Shown here: positions 17,987 to 26,989 of the stretch, in pieces
Layout of the letters: every line of letters starts with the position of its first letter
How positions within the stretch are numbered: the first letter of the stretch is position 1
NCBI RefSeq assembly: GCF_000374105.1
Contig: NZ_KB893650.1
Location: forward strand, 862,862 to 926,861
Reading direction: 5' to 3'
Length of the DNA: 64,000 nt
From: Kangiella aquimarina DSM 16071
GTDB taxonomy: Bacteria > Pseudomonadota > Gammaproteobacteria > Enterobacterales > Kangiellaceae
Position numbers and translations under genes: made by a program
Notes under the pieces: model-generated
Database searches by the model: none
What the model was told of the DNA's origin: nothing
The model's input: the letters and a program-made list of their open reading frames with translations, nothing else

Positions 17987-18148
17987 TTATGATGTTCTTA
18001 CGACATTTCCTTTACCGTCAACCTGAATGCGAACGGATTTATGACAATTGCGACAAGTGCCAACGCCCGTACCACTTCTGGAAACGCCGGTTTTGAACGT
18101 TGAAACTGAACCACACTTAGGACAAGGGATAGTGAAAGTTGCAGACAT
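17987..18148 (-). CDS. Small zinc-ribbon protein
   Basis: 53 residues. ATG at 18148 is preceded by TAGGAGCC at good spacing. Two zinc knuckles are present: CPKCG (Cys9, Cys12) and CRNCH (Cys32, Cys35). A glycine/serine-rich loop lies between them and a short basic tail ends the protein. The layout is that of a single zinc ribbon. No enzyme domain fits in the length. Function unknown; the coherent knuckles plus ribosome site make it a likely real gene. Confidence 0.75.
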   Translation of the reverse strand: MSATFTIPCPKCGSVSTFKTGVSRSGTGVGTCRNCHKSVRIQVDGKGNVVRTS

Positions 18149-18261
18149 TAGAGGCTCCTATTTTATTTTTTTCAATATAGTTTCAAGCAAAAGTGTCAAT
18201 ATTTTTAACACCTGCTTAAATATATATAACTTCTCACAATGCTGCAAATCCTTCATTGTGC

Positions 18262-18969
18262 TCAGGTCTTGGCCAGGCACCAGACATCAATTCTTTCAAC
18301 GCCATGCTTTAGGCACTGCTTGGATGCCTCCTGAATGGTTGAGCCAGTGGTGACAACATCGTCCACCAAAGCAATATGCTTAGGCAGTTCCTGCTTAACG
18401 GTAAAAGCTCGCTTAAGGTTTTTGCGGCGCTCTACAGCCTTTAGGCCAATTTGGTGGGGAGTATCCTTAATTCTGAGCAGTGCGTGTTCAAGCAGAGGGA
18501 TGTCTAATTTACGAGTCAGATGTTTGGCAATCAGTTGGGATTGATTAAAGCCGCGCTCTCGTAAGCGGTTAGAATGTAATGGAATGGGAACTATGGCCTG
18601 AGGAAGCGGAATGTCCTGATAATAGGCAATCAGCTCATTAAGCAGTAAGTTGCTGAAGCTACGAATATGATGCAGTTGTTTTTCAAACTTCATTTCGCTG
18701 ATGGCATGATTGACAGGGAACTCATAATGAGTGGCTGAAATTAATGCCTGGTATCGGGGGGGCTTTTTAAGACACTGCCCACAAACAGCACCAATCGGTT
18801 GTTTGCCAAGACTATTACCGCATTGCTGGCAGTATTGCCCTTGCCGTTGTACAGCAGAAAGGCAGGGATCACAAAAGCCCGAGTAATCGGTGCCCAAGCC
18901 ACATAAAGAGCAATTGACGGAGTTTTGAGGATTATTCTTGCGAACAATTGAAAATAGATTGTAAACCAT
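18262..18969 (-). CDS. comF: ComF-family phosphoribosyltransferase-like protein
   Basis: 235 residues from the ATG at 18969, preceded by AAAGGGA; an upstream frame extension to 19053 would run through the bio promoter and lacks a ribosome site. The N-terminal zinc region has four CxxC-type pairs (CSLCG, CDPC, CQQCG, CGQC; ~residues 20-70). The C-terminal type I phosphoribosyltransferase fold carries the PRPP loop ALVDDVVTTGST (~200-211). ComF/GntX proteins are linked to DNA uptake and its energetics in competent bacteria. It is divergent from bioB, and its start codon overlaps the BirA operator. Confidence 0.9.
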   Translation of the reverse strand: MVYNLFSIVRKNNPQNSVNCSLCGLGTDYSGFCDPCLSAVQRQGQYCQQCGNSLGKQPIGAVCGQCLKKPPRYQALISATHYEFPVNHAISEMKFEKQLHHIRSFSNLLLNELIAYYQDIPLPQAIVPIPLHSNRLRERGFNQSQLIAKHLTRKLDIPLLEHALLRIKDTPHQIGLKAVERRKNLKRAFTVKQELPKHIALVDDVVTTGSTIQEASKQCLKHGVERIDVWCLAKT

Positions 18970-18992
18970 AATTCCCTTTAATTGGTTGACAG
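18959..18992 (+). promoter_or_regulatory. BirA (biotin repressor) operator
   Basis: TTGTAAACC (18959-18967), a 16-base spacer, then GGTTGACAG (18984-18992) matches the BirA consensus TTGTAAACC-N15/16-GGTTTACAA with a perfect left half and 7/9 in the right half. It covers the -35 of the bioB promoter and the comF start codon region. Holo-BirA binding should repress the bio operon when biotin is abundant. Confidence 0.85.
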
Positions 18993-19013
18993 TGAGTGAT
19001 GAAACCGTAAACT
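18986..19013 (+). promoter_or_regulatory. Sigma-70 promoter of the bio operon
   Basis: TTGACA (18986-18991, consensus -35), 16-bp spacer, TAAACT (19008-19013) as -10. The -35 lies inside the right BirA half-site. Transcription should begin about 19020, ~57 bp before the bioB ATG. Confidence 0.7.
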
Positions 19014-19076
19014 TCACGCTATTCTTCCTGAATCTTGCTGTGCGCGAAGCCATAGACTATAAGGGTTTTTAAAATA

Positions 19077-20171
19077 ATGAGCAATCAAAATAACGGTCAA
19101 ACATTAACCAGTTTAGAAAAATTGAATAGTGGTCAGGTTCGCCATGACTGGACATTAGCAGAGGTCGAAGCTATTTATAATCAGCCTTTCAATGATCTGT
19201 TGTTTGCCGCACAGAATATTCATCGCCAGCATTTCAATCCGAATCAGATTCAAACCAGTACCTTGTTGAGCATCAAAACTGGCGCCTGTCCTGAAGATTG
19301 CGCCTATTGCCCACAGTCTGGTCATTACAACACTGGCCTGTCCAAGGAACAGTTGATGGCGGTCGAAGAGGTAGTGACCAAGGCCCAGCAGGCTAAGAAA
19401 AATGGTGCAACTCGTTTCTGCATGGGGGCGGCTTGGCGCTCGCCACGTGAAAAAGATCTGGATGTGGTTTTAGAAATGGTCCGTCAGGTTAAAGATATGG
19501 GTTTGGAAACTTGCGTGACCCTGGGCATGCTGACCGATGAGCAGGCGCAAAAATTGGCCGAAGCAGGTCTGGACTATTACAACCACAACCTTGATACCTC
19601 GCCTGAGTATTATCAGCAAATTATTACTACCCGTACCTACAAAAATCGTTTGGATACTCTGCAACACGTTCGTGATGCAGGTATTAATGTTTGCAGTGGC
19701 GGTATTATTGGTATGGGTGAAGAAACCAATGATCGTTATGGCCTATTGCAACAGTTGGCCAATATGCCTGAGCATCCGCAAAGTGTACCGATTAATATGT
19801 TGGTGGCCGTTGAAGGTACGCCATTGGGTGAGGTAGAGAAACTTGATTCGATTGAGTTTGTACGCATGATTGCCACTGCTCGAATCATGATGCCTCAGTC
19901 TTATGTGCGCCTGTCTGCTGGCCGTGAAGACATGAATCAGGAAACCCAGACTTTATGCTATCTGGCTGGTGCAAATTCTATTTTCTATGGCGAGAAACTT
20001 TTGACTACGGCTAACCCTGAAGCGGAAGCGGATATGCAGTTGTTCAAACGTCTGGGCATTCAGCCTGAGCGCCGTGAGATGGATCAGGAAGAGCTGATTC
20101 AAGAAACGCCTAAAGTTGAAGAGCAGCAACCGGCTAAACCGTTATTCTACGACGCAACCAAAACTCACTAG
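19077..20171 (+). CDS. bioB: Biotin synthase
   Basis: 364 residues. The radical-SAM cluster motif [10 protein letters not shown] (CxxxCxxC, ~residues 66-75) is followed by the segments typical of Bio[23 protein letters not shown] and the [11 protein letters not shown] strand. BioB inserts sulfur into dethiobiotin using a 4Fe-4S and a sacrificial 2Fe-2S cluster. The C-terminal ~30 residues are a Glu/Gln-rich extension. First gene of bioB-bioF-bioH-bioC, under the BirA-controlled promoter; bioF starts 24 bp downstream. Confidence 0.98.
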   Translation: MSNQNNGQTLTSLEKLNSGQVRHDWTLAEVEAIYNQPFNDLLFAAQNIHRQHFNPNQIQTSTLLSIKTGACPEDCAYCPQSGHYNTGLSKEQLMAVEEVVTKAQQAKKNGATRFCMGAAWRSPREKDLDVVLEMVRQVKDMGLETCVTLGMLTDEQAQKLAEAGLDYYNHNLDTSPEYYQQIITTRTYKNRLDTLQHVRDAGINVCSGGIIGMGEETNDRYGLLQQLANMPEHPQSVPINMLVAVEGTPLGEVEKLDSIEFVRMIATARIMMPQSYVRLSAGREDMNQETQTLCYLAGANSIFYGEKLLTTANPEAEADMQLFKRLGIQPERREMDQEELIQETPKVEEQQPAKPLFYDATKTH

Positions 20172-20195
20172 ATAGTTAATCGAGAACTAATTGCC

Positions 20196-21365
20196 ATGTG
20201 GCAAAAACTGCAAGCCAGACTTGAGCAGCGCAAAGCTCAGGACCTGTTACGCCAGCGCCTGACCATTGAGGGCGCGCAGGGCGTACGTATTCGGGCTGAA
20301 GGTAAAGAGTATCTGAATTTCAGCAGCAATGACTATCTGGGGCTGGCTAATCATCCAAAGCTCAACGAGGCAATGCAAAAAGCTGCCAAACAATATGGCG
20401 CTGGCAGTGGCGCATCGCATTTAATTATTGGTCACAGCGACCAACATCATGCGCTGGAACAAGAAATCGCTGACTTTTTAGGTACAGAAAGAGCGCTATT
20501 GTTTTCGACAGGTTATATGGCGAACTATGGGGTACTGACCTGTTTGCCTGAAAAGAATGACCTGATTATTCAGGACAAATTAAATCACGCATCCTTAATT
20601 GATGGTGGCATGGCAAGCCCAGCCAAAATGCTGCGCTATGCACATGCTGATATGGATTCTTTTGAGCGTCAGATGAAGCAGCCTGCAGACACTCGGTTGG
20701 TCGTGACCGATGGCGTTTTCAGCATGGATGGCGATATTGCGCCCTTGCCAGAACTGGTCAGCAGCTGCAACGCGCATAAAGCCTCATTGATGATTGATGA
20801 TGCGCATGGCTTTGGCGTTCTGGGTGAGCAGGGAAAAGGAAGCCTTGAGCACTTTGGATTAGCGCAGCAGTCAGCAGATATTTATATGGCAACATTGGGC
20901 AAGGCTCTCGGTGGATTTGGAGCGGTAGTGGCCGGTAACGAACTGTTGATTGAAAGCCTGATTCAGTTTGGCCGCAGCTATATCTACACCACAGCCATGC
21001 CAGCGGCAGTAGCCGCAGCAAATCGTGCGGGGCTTAAGTTAATTCAAGAAGAATCATGGCGTCGCCAGCAGTTGAAAATGAACATTGATTATTTCCGTCG
21101 GTTGGCAAACGAATATGACATTCCCTTGATGCCTTCGGAAACGGCCATTCAGCCGGTGTTGATTGGGCGTAATGACAAAACATTGGCCGTTAGTCGCGCC
21201 TTAAAAGAGGCAGGTATTTTACTGGTTGCCATCAGGCCGCCAACGGTCCCGGAAAACAGTGCTCGGTTACGCGTGACATTAACCGCTGAACATAGCACTG
21301 ACGACATAGATTATTTACTTGAACAGCTTTCAGCTGAAATAAACAAAGCAAATCAACAGAAATGA
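20196..21365 (+). CDS. bioF: 8-amino-7-oxononanoate synthase
   Basis: 389 residues, a full-length PLP-dependent alpha-oxoamine synthase. NFSSNDYLGLANHP is near the N-terminus, the PLP-contacting DDAHGFGVLG is around residue 200 and the Schiff-base lysine lies in TLGKALGGFG (~235). It condenses pimeloyl-ACP with alanine to start the biotin ring system. Second gene of the bio operon, 24 bp after bioB and 15 bp before bioH. Confidence 0.97.
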   Translation: MWQKLQARLEQRKAQDLLRQRLTIEGAQGVRIRAEGKEYLNFSSNDYLGLANHPKLNEAMQKAAKQYGAGSGASHLIIGHSDQHHALEQEIADFLGTERALLFSTGYMANYGVLTCLPEKNDLIIQDKLNHASLIDGGMASPAKMLRYAHADMDSFERQMKQPADTRLVVTDGVFSMDGDIAPLPELVSSCNAHKASLMIDDAHGFGVLGEQGKGSLEHFGLAQQSADIYMATLGKALGGFGAVVAGNELLIESLIQFGRSYIYTTAMPAAVAAANRAGLKLIQEESWRRQQLKMNIDYFRRLANEYDIPLMPSETAIQPVLIGRNDKTLAVSRALKEAGILLVAIRPPTVPENSARLRVTLTAEHSTDDIDYLLEQLSAEINKANQQK

Positions 21366-21380
21366 TGTTAGAGGTAATGG

Positions 21381-22157
21381 GTGAGTAAGTTACAACCTTA
21401 TATAGAGTCTACCGGACAAGGGCCTGATCTGGTTTTACTGCATGGCTGGGGATTACACTCGGGCATCTGGGAAATGCTGGCCGATGATCTGGCTGAACAC
21501 TTCACCTTACACATGATTGACTTGCCGGGTTTTGGGCGTTCACCCATTCCTGGCGATCCTTACACCTTGAATTTGCTCACCGAGCAAGTGCTAAAGGTTG
21601 CACCAGACAATGCACATTATCTTGGCTGGTCACTGGGCGGCCTGGTTGCCACCAACATTGCCATCGAAACGCCTGAGCGAGTCAACAAGTTGATCACGGT
21701 GGCCAGTAATCCTCGATTTGTTCAGGAAGACGACTGGCAGCATGCAATGAAAGCGAACATCATGGATAGCTTCTGCCGCTATCTGGAAGAAGACTACCAA
21801 GGGACCATTATTCGCTTTCTGGCCATTCAGGCAATCGGCAGCGAAACCCAGAAAGAAGACATTCGTCGATTAAGAGATACGGTATTTATTCATGGTGTGC
21901 CTGCTGGTAAGGCGTTACGTGGTGGCCTGGCGTTACTGAACGAGGTTGATTTACGCAGTGAGTTAAGCAGAGTAAAAGCACCAATGCTACGCCTTTATGG
22001 CAGACTGGATTCGCTGGTCCCTGCCAAGACTGCCGAGCAGGTTGCCGAACTGGTTCCGCATAGTCAGCACAAGGTTTATCCCAAAGCCAGCCATGCTCCA
22101 TTCCTGTCTCATAAGCCACTATTTGTGAACGACGTTAAAGAGTTTTTGCATGAGTAA
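21381..22157 (+). CDS. bioH: Pimeloyl-ACP methyl ester carboxylesterase
   Basis: 258 residues of alpha/beta hydrolase fold. Start GTG at 21381 with GAGG upstream. The oxyanion segment is LHGWGLHSGIW (~20-30), the nucleophile Ser is in GWSLGG (~82-87), the acid Asp is in YGRLDSLVP (~210) and the catalytic His is in KASHAPF (~238). BioH removes the methyl group that BioC adds, releasing pimeloyl-ACP for BioF. It overlaps bioC by 8 bp, implying translational coupling. Confidence 0.95.
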   Translation: MSKLQPYIESTGQGPDLVLLHGWGLHSGIWEMLADDLAEHFTLHMIDLPGFGRSPIPGDPYTLNLLTEQVLKVAPDNAHYLGWSLGGLVATNIAIETPERVNKLITVASNPRFVQEDDWQHAMKANIMDSFCRYLEEDYQGTIIRFLAIQAIGSETQKEDIRRLRDTVFIHGVPAGKALRGGLALLNEVDLRSELSRVKAPMLRLYGRLDSLVPAKTAEQVAELVPHSQHKVYPKASHAPFLSHKPLFVNDVKEFLHE

Positions 22158-23007
22158 AGCAACGCAGGCAAGAATCAATCAGATTTCAAAAGGTGATATT
22201 GCCCGCTCATTTAGCCGAGCAGCAAATACCTATGATGATGCAGCTTTCTTCCAGAGAGTGGCGGGGGAGCGCCTACTGGAGCGTTTGCAGTATTTCAAAC
22301 TGCAACCGAGCGATATTTTAGATTTGGGTTGTGGCACAGGTCATTTTACCCGCGAACTCAGTCGTCGATATCCAAGTGCCAAAGTAACCGGCGCAGATTT
22401 GGCAGAAGGGATGATCGATTTCTGTCGTGCCCAATCGAATCAGGAAGATTATGTGTGTGCCGATGCGCTGAAGCTACCCTTTGAAAGTAACAGTTTTGAT
22501 TTTGTGTTTTCAAACCTGACCATTCAGTGGGTTGAAGAGTTGCCACAATTATTCCAGGAACTTAATCGCGTGTTGAAGCCCGAAGGTTTACTGCTTTTCA
22601 CTACTCTCGGCCCCGACACGCTTTATGAGTTAAAGCAAAGCTGGGCTGCTGTAAATGACTACCAGCATGTGAATAACTTTATTGATATGCACCATGTGGG
22701 TGATGCCATGTTGAGTGCCCGCTTGTCGGATCCTGTTGTGGATAATGAACCAGTGGTGATTGGTTATAACCGTGCGATAGAGCTGATGAGGGATTTAAAG
22801 AATATTGGCGCTCATAATATTGACTCTAGCCGAAACCATGGCTTAACCAGTCCACGTCAGCTGCGCAAGCTGGAGCAGGAATACAGCAAATTTAAAATGG
22901 ATGATGGTCAGTTGCCCGCAACCTATGAGCTGGTTTATGGGCATGCATTTGGTACCGAAACCAGTTCAGCAGTTGGTTACCATGACTATGCGGTAGAAAT
23001 TGGGTAG
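22150..23007 (+). CDS. bioC: Malonyl-ACP O-methyltransferase
   Basis: 285 residues. The class I SAM-dependent methyltransferase motif I is DILDLGCGTGHFT (~residues 56-68), with the acidic motif II ADLAEGMI and the post-I motif FDFVFSNLTIQWVEELP. BioC methylates malonyl-ACP so that fatty-acid synthesis enzymes can elongate it to pimeloyl-ACP. The preceding bioH overlaps by 8 bp. It is the last plus-strand gene before an antisense coiled-coil gene that separates it from bioD. Confidence 0.95.
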   Translation: MSKATQARINQISKGDIARSFSRAANTYDDAAFFQRVAGERLLERLQYFKLQPSDILDLGCGTGHFTRELSRRYPSAKVTGADLAEGMIDFCRAQSNQEDYVCADALKLPFESNSFDFVFSNLTIQWVEELPQLFQELNRVLKPEGLLLFTTLGPDTLYELKQSWAAVNDYQHVNNFIDMHHVGDAMLSARLSDPVVDNEPVVIGYNRAIELMRDLKNIGAHNIDSSRNHGLTSPRQLRKLEQEYSKFKMDDGQLPATYELVYGHAFGTETSSAVGYHDYAVEIG

Positions 23008-23027
23008 ATGTTTAAAGAGGAATGACG

Positions 23028-23732
23028 TTAATTCTTTTTGTTTTCAAAGTTAACGATTTTTTCTTTTAATTCTTCTTCTTTCTGCTCAAGCGTTTGCTTA
23101 ACATTTTTCATTTGCGCTTCGTGCAGGAAGTCGCGCAGAGTTTCAAATTCAGTACGATAGAAGTCGCGCTCATCACGTAAGTTATCGATGTTGCGGCTTA
23201 AAGTGGCATTGGCCTGAACGAGTCGTTTATGACTCTTTTTAAGGTGTTCAAATTCAGAACCCAGGCTTTCTTTGAAGCGCTCTTTTTCATCGAGAGCGTC
23301 CTGGCGGATAGTGCGAACGCGGGCATCGCATTCTTCGCGAAGCTGATCCATTTCTTCATCAAGCTCTCGCTTGGTATCTGCAATGGATTGTAAGGCATTG
23401 AGATAATTCTGTTGGGCTTCTTCGTATGACGTTTGTGCCTGCTTATATTTGCCTTTCAGCTCTCGGTGTTCCTGAGTTAGGGCTGTATTGCGCTCAGAAA
23501 GGTTTTGCAGAGAATGTTTTAAGTCATCTCGGGTGGATTCCAGCTCTTTGATACGCTGGGCTTTGCCGGCAATATTACGGGTATTTTCTTCGAGGACTTT
23601 TTTGAGTTCTTCGTTTTTAGACTCAAGCTGCCTTACCACGGCATGCTTCAGAGCAGCAGTCACTACTGCTACCAAAAGGACTACCAAGGCGATAATCGCC
23701 AAAGTGAGTATGATAGTGTTGTCGCCAGCCAA
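23028..23732 (-). CDS. Membrane-anchored coiled-coil protein, function unknown
   Basis: 234 residues. An N-terminal transmembrane helix (~7-29, rich in I/L/V/A) is followed by an almost continuous charged coiled coil (~33-230) with heptad-like leucines and E/K/R/Q composition. The architecture recalls YhcB-like or RmuC N-terminal anchors, but no enzymatic domain follows. It sits on the opposite strand inside the biotin cluster, convergent with bioC (20-bp gap) and divergent from bioD. A structural or scaffolding role at the inner membrane is only a guess. Confidence 0.8.
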   Translation of the reverse strand: MAGDNTIILTLAIIALVVLLVAVVTAALKHAVVRQLESKNEELKKVLEENTRNIAGKAQRIKELESTRDDLKHSLQNLSERNTALTQEHRELKGKYKQAQTSYEEAQQNYLNALQSIADTKRELDEEMDQLREECDARVRTIRQDALDEKERFKESLGSEFEHLKKSHKRLVQANATLSRNIDNLRDERDFYRTEFETLRDFLHEAQMKNVKQTLEQKEEELKEKIVNFENKKN

Positions 23733-23843
23733 ATTAAGTCACCTGAAAAAAGGACTATGATTCTATGCTACGCCAAAATGTAGCAACTTTGTATCAAATT
23801 ATAGCGTAACCATTGAAGAACGATGTGTGCGAGGGGTAACAAA

Positions 23844-24539
23844 ATGAACAAAACAAGAGAAATATTATTCATTGCAGGCACTGACACAGAGGTTGGGAAA
23901 ACCTTTATAACTCAGGCGCTTATCAATGCATTATTGCATTGTCAAAAACAGGTTGTGGGGCTAAAACCGGTGGCTTCAGGTGCCGAGCTGGAAGCTGGAC
24001 AGTGGCGCAATGAAGATGGTCTGAAAATCCATGAGCTATCGAAAAAAAGCCCCGGTTTTGAGCAAATGAGCTACTCCGACATAAATCCCCTGTGCTTCGA
24101 GCCGGCCATAGCGCCACATATTGCTGCGCAGGAAGCTGGAGTTGAGTTATCAATTGCCGAGTTCAACAGATTGCTTAAATTTCCTGATAGCGAGTACTTG
24201 CTGGTAGAAGGTGCGGGTGGTTGGTTAACGCCGCTCAATGACACAGAAACTTATGCGGACTGGGTTGAGCAGAAAGGAATGGATGTCATTCTGGTGATTG
24301 GTATGAAGCTTGGCTGCCTCAATCATGCCATGTTGACAGTCTGCGATATTGAGCGTCGTGGATTGAAGTTAAGGGGCTGGGTAGCCAATTTTGTGTTTGG
24401 TGATATGAATCGAAGTGAGCAAAATCTGGACTGGTTGAAAAAGAATATTTCAGCGCCCTGTCTTGGTGTGGTTAGCAAGCAAGAAGGCGCTGATTATGAA
24501 AAAGCCAGTGAGTTATTGGACCTTAAGGTTTTGCTCTGA
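23844..24539 (+). CDS. bioD: Dethiobiotin synthetase
   Basis: 231 residues from the ATG at 23844, preceded by GAGGGG; an in-frame ATG at 23823 lacks such a site. P-loop GTDTEVGKTF (~residues 9-18), KPVASG, and VEGAGGW (~115-121) are the ATP and substrate motifs of BioD. It closes the ureido ring of biotin from diaminopelargonate. BioA, which makes that substrate, is not in the window. It has its own upstream region without a recognisable BirA box. Its last 27 bp overlap the convergent lipoprotein gene. Confidence 0.95.
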   Translation: MNKTREILFIAGTDTEVGKTFITQALINALLHCQKQVVGLKPVASGAELEAGQWRNEDGLKIHELSKKSPGFEQMSYSDINPLCFEPAIAPHIAAQEAGVELSIAEFNRLLKFPDSEYLLVEGAGGWLTPLNDTETYADWVEQKGMDVILVIGMKLGCLNHAMLTVCDIERRGLKLRGWVANFVFGDMNRSEQNLDWLKKNISAPCLGVVSKQEGADYEKASELLDLKVLL

Positions 24540-24923
24540 GGCAACACACTGATTGTTAAGGCAGCTAACATGGGGTTTTGGTGTTACCACGCAAATTCCC
24601 ATGATCTGGTTTTCTTTGAAGTAATCCTGGCGCTCTTTTTTATAAGCTGCCGCCAGTTCCTGTAGTCTGGCTTCGTCAACGTTAGGTTTTGAGTAGGGCT
24701 CATAGGTTTCAGGACCGCCACAAGGTTTAGCGCCAACCTCAACCAGGGCACAGTCTGCATCTGAGTTGCAGCTTTTGTCAGCGATGGCTGCCTGTATTTG
24801 CTGCTGAAAATCCACAGGGTTTGTGTCGAAGTTATCTGGATTGTCCTGATTGCCAGCTTGTGAGCAGGCAACAAGTGGGGCTAGCGCCAAAGCAATGATA
24901 TATTTTAAGTGTTTGATTTTCAT
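24513..24923 (-). CDS. Small lipoprotein, function unknown
   Basis: 136 residues from the ATG at 24923 (a TTG at 24953 would add ten residues). Lipoprotein signal: basic start, hydrophobic core, lipobox LVAC with Cys near residue 20. The mature part contains six further cysteines (CNSDADC, CGG, C..., C..NQC) that could form disulfides in the periplasm. The DADCALVEVGAKPCGG pattern resembles small secreted domains of unknown function. The gene overlaps the bioD 3' end by 27 bp on the opposite strand. Confidence 0.72.
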   Translation of the reverse strand: MKIKHLKYIIALALAPLVACSQAGNQDNPDNFDTNPVDFQQQIQAAIADKSCNSDADCALVEVGAKPCGGPETYEPYSKPNVDEARLQELAAAYKKERQDYFKENQIMGICVVTPKPHVSCLNNQCVASEQNLKVQ

Positions 24924-25008
24924 AATATTGCCAATTTTTGTCAGTTTGCTCAAAAGGCTAGCATACAGTAGTATCAGTGTATAAGCCTAATCTATTAAGT
25001 CAGTCACA

Positions 25009-25389
25009 ATGTCACTTATGAAACCCAGTAAAACAGGTATTCCCCGCATTATTGATGCCACAAAGTATTCTTTGCAGGGCCTGAAAGGCGCCTGGCTTAA
25101 TGAGGCTGCTTTCCGTCAGGAATTGGTTCTGGCTATTATCCTCATTCCTCTGGCTTTTGTCATTGGTAACACCACCGCCGAAATTGCGATTTTGCTACTG
25201 ACACTGGGGATTGTGCTGATGGCGGAGCTTGCTAATTCAGCGATTGAAGCGGTTGTTGACCGCATTGGTTCCGAAAGACATCCATTGTCTGGACGTGCAA
25301 AAGATATCGGTTCAGCGATGGTGTTTGTCGCCTTACTGTTTACAGGCATCGTCTGGGGCACTGTCTGCTACTTCAATTTCTTCTCATAA
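25009..25389 (+). CDS. dgkA: Diacylglycerol kinase
   Basis: 126 residues, the usual size. Three transmembrane helices and the DgkA signature: ALKGAWLNEAAFRQEL-type start (~25-40) and ELANSAIEAVVDRIG (~residues 73-87), which carries the catalytic Glu and Asn region. It phosphorylates diacylglycerol released by membrane-derived glucan synthesis and returns it to phospholipid synthesis at the inner membrane. It is convergent with the following hydrolase. Confidence 0.96.
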   Translation: MSLMKPSKTGIPRIIDATKYSLQGLKGAWLNEAAFRQELVLAIILIPLAFVIGNTTAEIAILLLTLGIVLMAELANSAIEAVVDRIGSERHPLSGRAKDIGSAMVFVALLFTGIVWGTVCYFNFFS

Positions 25390-25410
25390 GCTAACTGACC
25401 AGTTGGATGT

Positions 25411-26034
25411 TTAGAGCTGGTTCAATATAAACTCCTGAGCAAATTTGGCAGCCATCTGCCAGCTTTCTTCCGTACTGACCTCTGATCGCTTTAGGGTTTC
25501 CAGGCTATGGTTACCGTCTTCTAGCCATTTAACCTTGATGTTTGCAGATAATTCATAACTCGCCACTTCCTCAGGCTTACCGAAAGGATCGCGCGTACCT
25601 TGCAATATCAATGTAGGCGTACTTAGATTCTGCAGATGCTCCGTTCGTAGGTTGTCAGGCTTGCCAGGAGGGTGGAACGGATAACCCATACAGATCAAGC
25701 CAGCCACCCGTTCTTCATCAGCAATCATACTTGCAACACGGCCGCCCATCGATTTTCCGCCAATAAATACTTTTCTTCCTTTGGAATGTTCAAGAATCTG
25801 GTGCTTGTAGGCTTCAATCAGTTTAGGCATCCGATCTGGTGGAGACTTTTTACCGGTTTGCTGACGTTTCAGCATATAAGGAAAATCAAATAGCACTACT
25901 TCGATAGCGCTATGGCTAATTAGCTTTGTCATGCTTTGCATGAATTCAGAGCTGGAGTCGGCGCCTGCACTGTGTGCAAAAATAAAAACGGCTTGTGGAA
26001 TATTTTGATTGTTCGAATCTTGGTTTAGAGTCAT
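25411..26034 (-). CDS. Alpha/beta-hydrolase-like protein (KANL/Tex30 type)
   Basis: 207 residues from the ATG at 26034, which has AGGAAAGG upstream; a longer frame up to 26154 would overlap dam and lacks a ribosome site. Motifs: FAHSAGADSSS (oxyanion region), nucleophile GGKSMGG (~residue 95), acid Asp in LQGTRDPFG, and catalytic His in EDGNHSLE. This matches the predicted hydrolases annotated KANSL3/Tex30-like. Substrate unknown. Divergent from dam with 100 bp between starts. Confidence 0.88.
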   Translation of the reverse strand: MTLNQDSNNQNIPQAVFIFAHSAGADSSSEFMQSMTKLISHSAIEVVLFDFPYMLKRQQTGKKSPPDRMPKLIEAYKHQILEHSKGRKVFIGGKSMGGRVASMIADEERVAGLICMGYPFHPPGKPDNLRTEHLQNLSTPTLILQGTRDPFGKPEEVASYELSANIKVKWLEDGNHSLETLKRSEVSTEESWQMAAKFAQEFILNQL

Positions 26035-26134
26035 GCCTTTCCTATTGCAGTTCCTGCTTTTGGGTTGAATTTTAACTTTCAATCGTGATCGGTTTTGATA
26101 CACTAGGCAGCAATTGTAAGAATAAAAACCGATT

Positions 26135-26968
26135 ATGTCTTCACTAAAGCCCACTTCCTATCAAAGACCTTTCCTTAAGTGGGCGGGTGGTAAGTTCCGA
26201 TTACTACCGAGAATTTTGAAAGTTTTACCAGAAGGCAATAAGCTGATTGAGCCATTCGCGGGCTCGGGAGCACTGTTCCTAAATGCTGATTATGATCGAT
26301 ATTTGTTAGCTGATATTAATCCCGATCTGATCGATGTTTTTAATCAGCTTAAAAAAGGCAAGAGCACCTTTATTGATTATTGCTCGAGTTATTTTACCGA
26401 TCAGTATAATAACCAGAATACCTTTTACGAATTACGTGAACACTTCAATCAGTTAAAGCCAGGAAAAGAACGAGCAGCATTATTCGTATACTTTAACCGT
26501 CATGGCTATAACGGCTTGTGTCGCTATAATCGTTCCGGTGGCTTTAACGTGCCATTTGGACGCTACAAAAAACCTTATTTTCCTGGACGTGAAATGGAGT
26601 TCTTTGCTGCAAAGGCAAAGCGTGCGGAATTTCGATGCCAGAGTTTTAGTAAAACCATGACCCATACTCGTCAGGGCAATGTGATTTATTGTGACCCGCC
26701 TTATCTTCCCTGGTCATTGACCGCAAACTTCACCAGCTACAGCCAGCAGGAATTTTCACTCGATAATCAGCGTGAGCTGGCCCTCGAAGCACAGAAACTC
26801 GCCAAGCGAGGCGTTCCAGTTGTTATTTCCAATCATGACACCGACTTTGCGCGTCTGATTTACGCTAAAGCAAAAGATTTGCAATCCTTTCCGGTTCGAC
26901 GCTTTATTTCCTGCGATGGTGCAGGGCGCAACAATGCTCAGGAATTGATAGTGGTTTATCGGAAGTAG
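26135..26968 (+). CDS. dam: DNA adenine methyltransferase (GATC)
   Basis: 277 residues. Class D12 methylase order: FLKWAGGKFRLLP near the start, the SAM motif EPFAGSGALF (~37-46) and catalytic DPPY (~189-192) followed by TANFTSYSQQEFS. Length and order match Dam, which methylates adenine in GATC for mismatch-repair strand discrimination and replication timing. It stands alone with no adjacent restriction enzyme, so a housekeeping Dam is preferred over a restriction-modification enzyme. Confidence 0.93.
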   Translation: MSSLKPTSYQRPFLKWAGGKFRLLPRILKVLPEGNKLIEPFAGSGALFLNADYDRYLLADINPDLIDVFNQLKKGKSTFIDYCSSYFTDQYNNQNTFYELREHFNQLKPGKERAALFVYFNRHGYNGLCRYNRSGGFNVPFGRYKKPYFPGREMEFFAAKAKRAEFRCQSFSKTMTHTRQGNVIYCDPPYLPWSLTANFTSYSQQEFSLDNQRELALEAQKLAKRGVPVVISNHDTDFARLIYAKAKDLQSFPVRRFISCDGAGRNNAQELIVVYRK

Positions 26969-26989
26969 GGTAGGTGTATGAGTGCTTTT

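Noticed and set aside
18970-19053. Longer N-terminus for the ComF protein
   Set aside because: It would run through the bio promoter and BirA operator, lacks a ribosome site, and ComF proteins normally begin close to the zinc region.
24991-25020. Cluster of GTCA motifs before dgkA as a Pho box
   Set aside because: Spacing between units is 4 and 8 bp, not 11 bp, so it does not match PhoB geometry.
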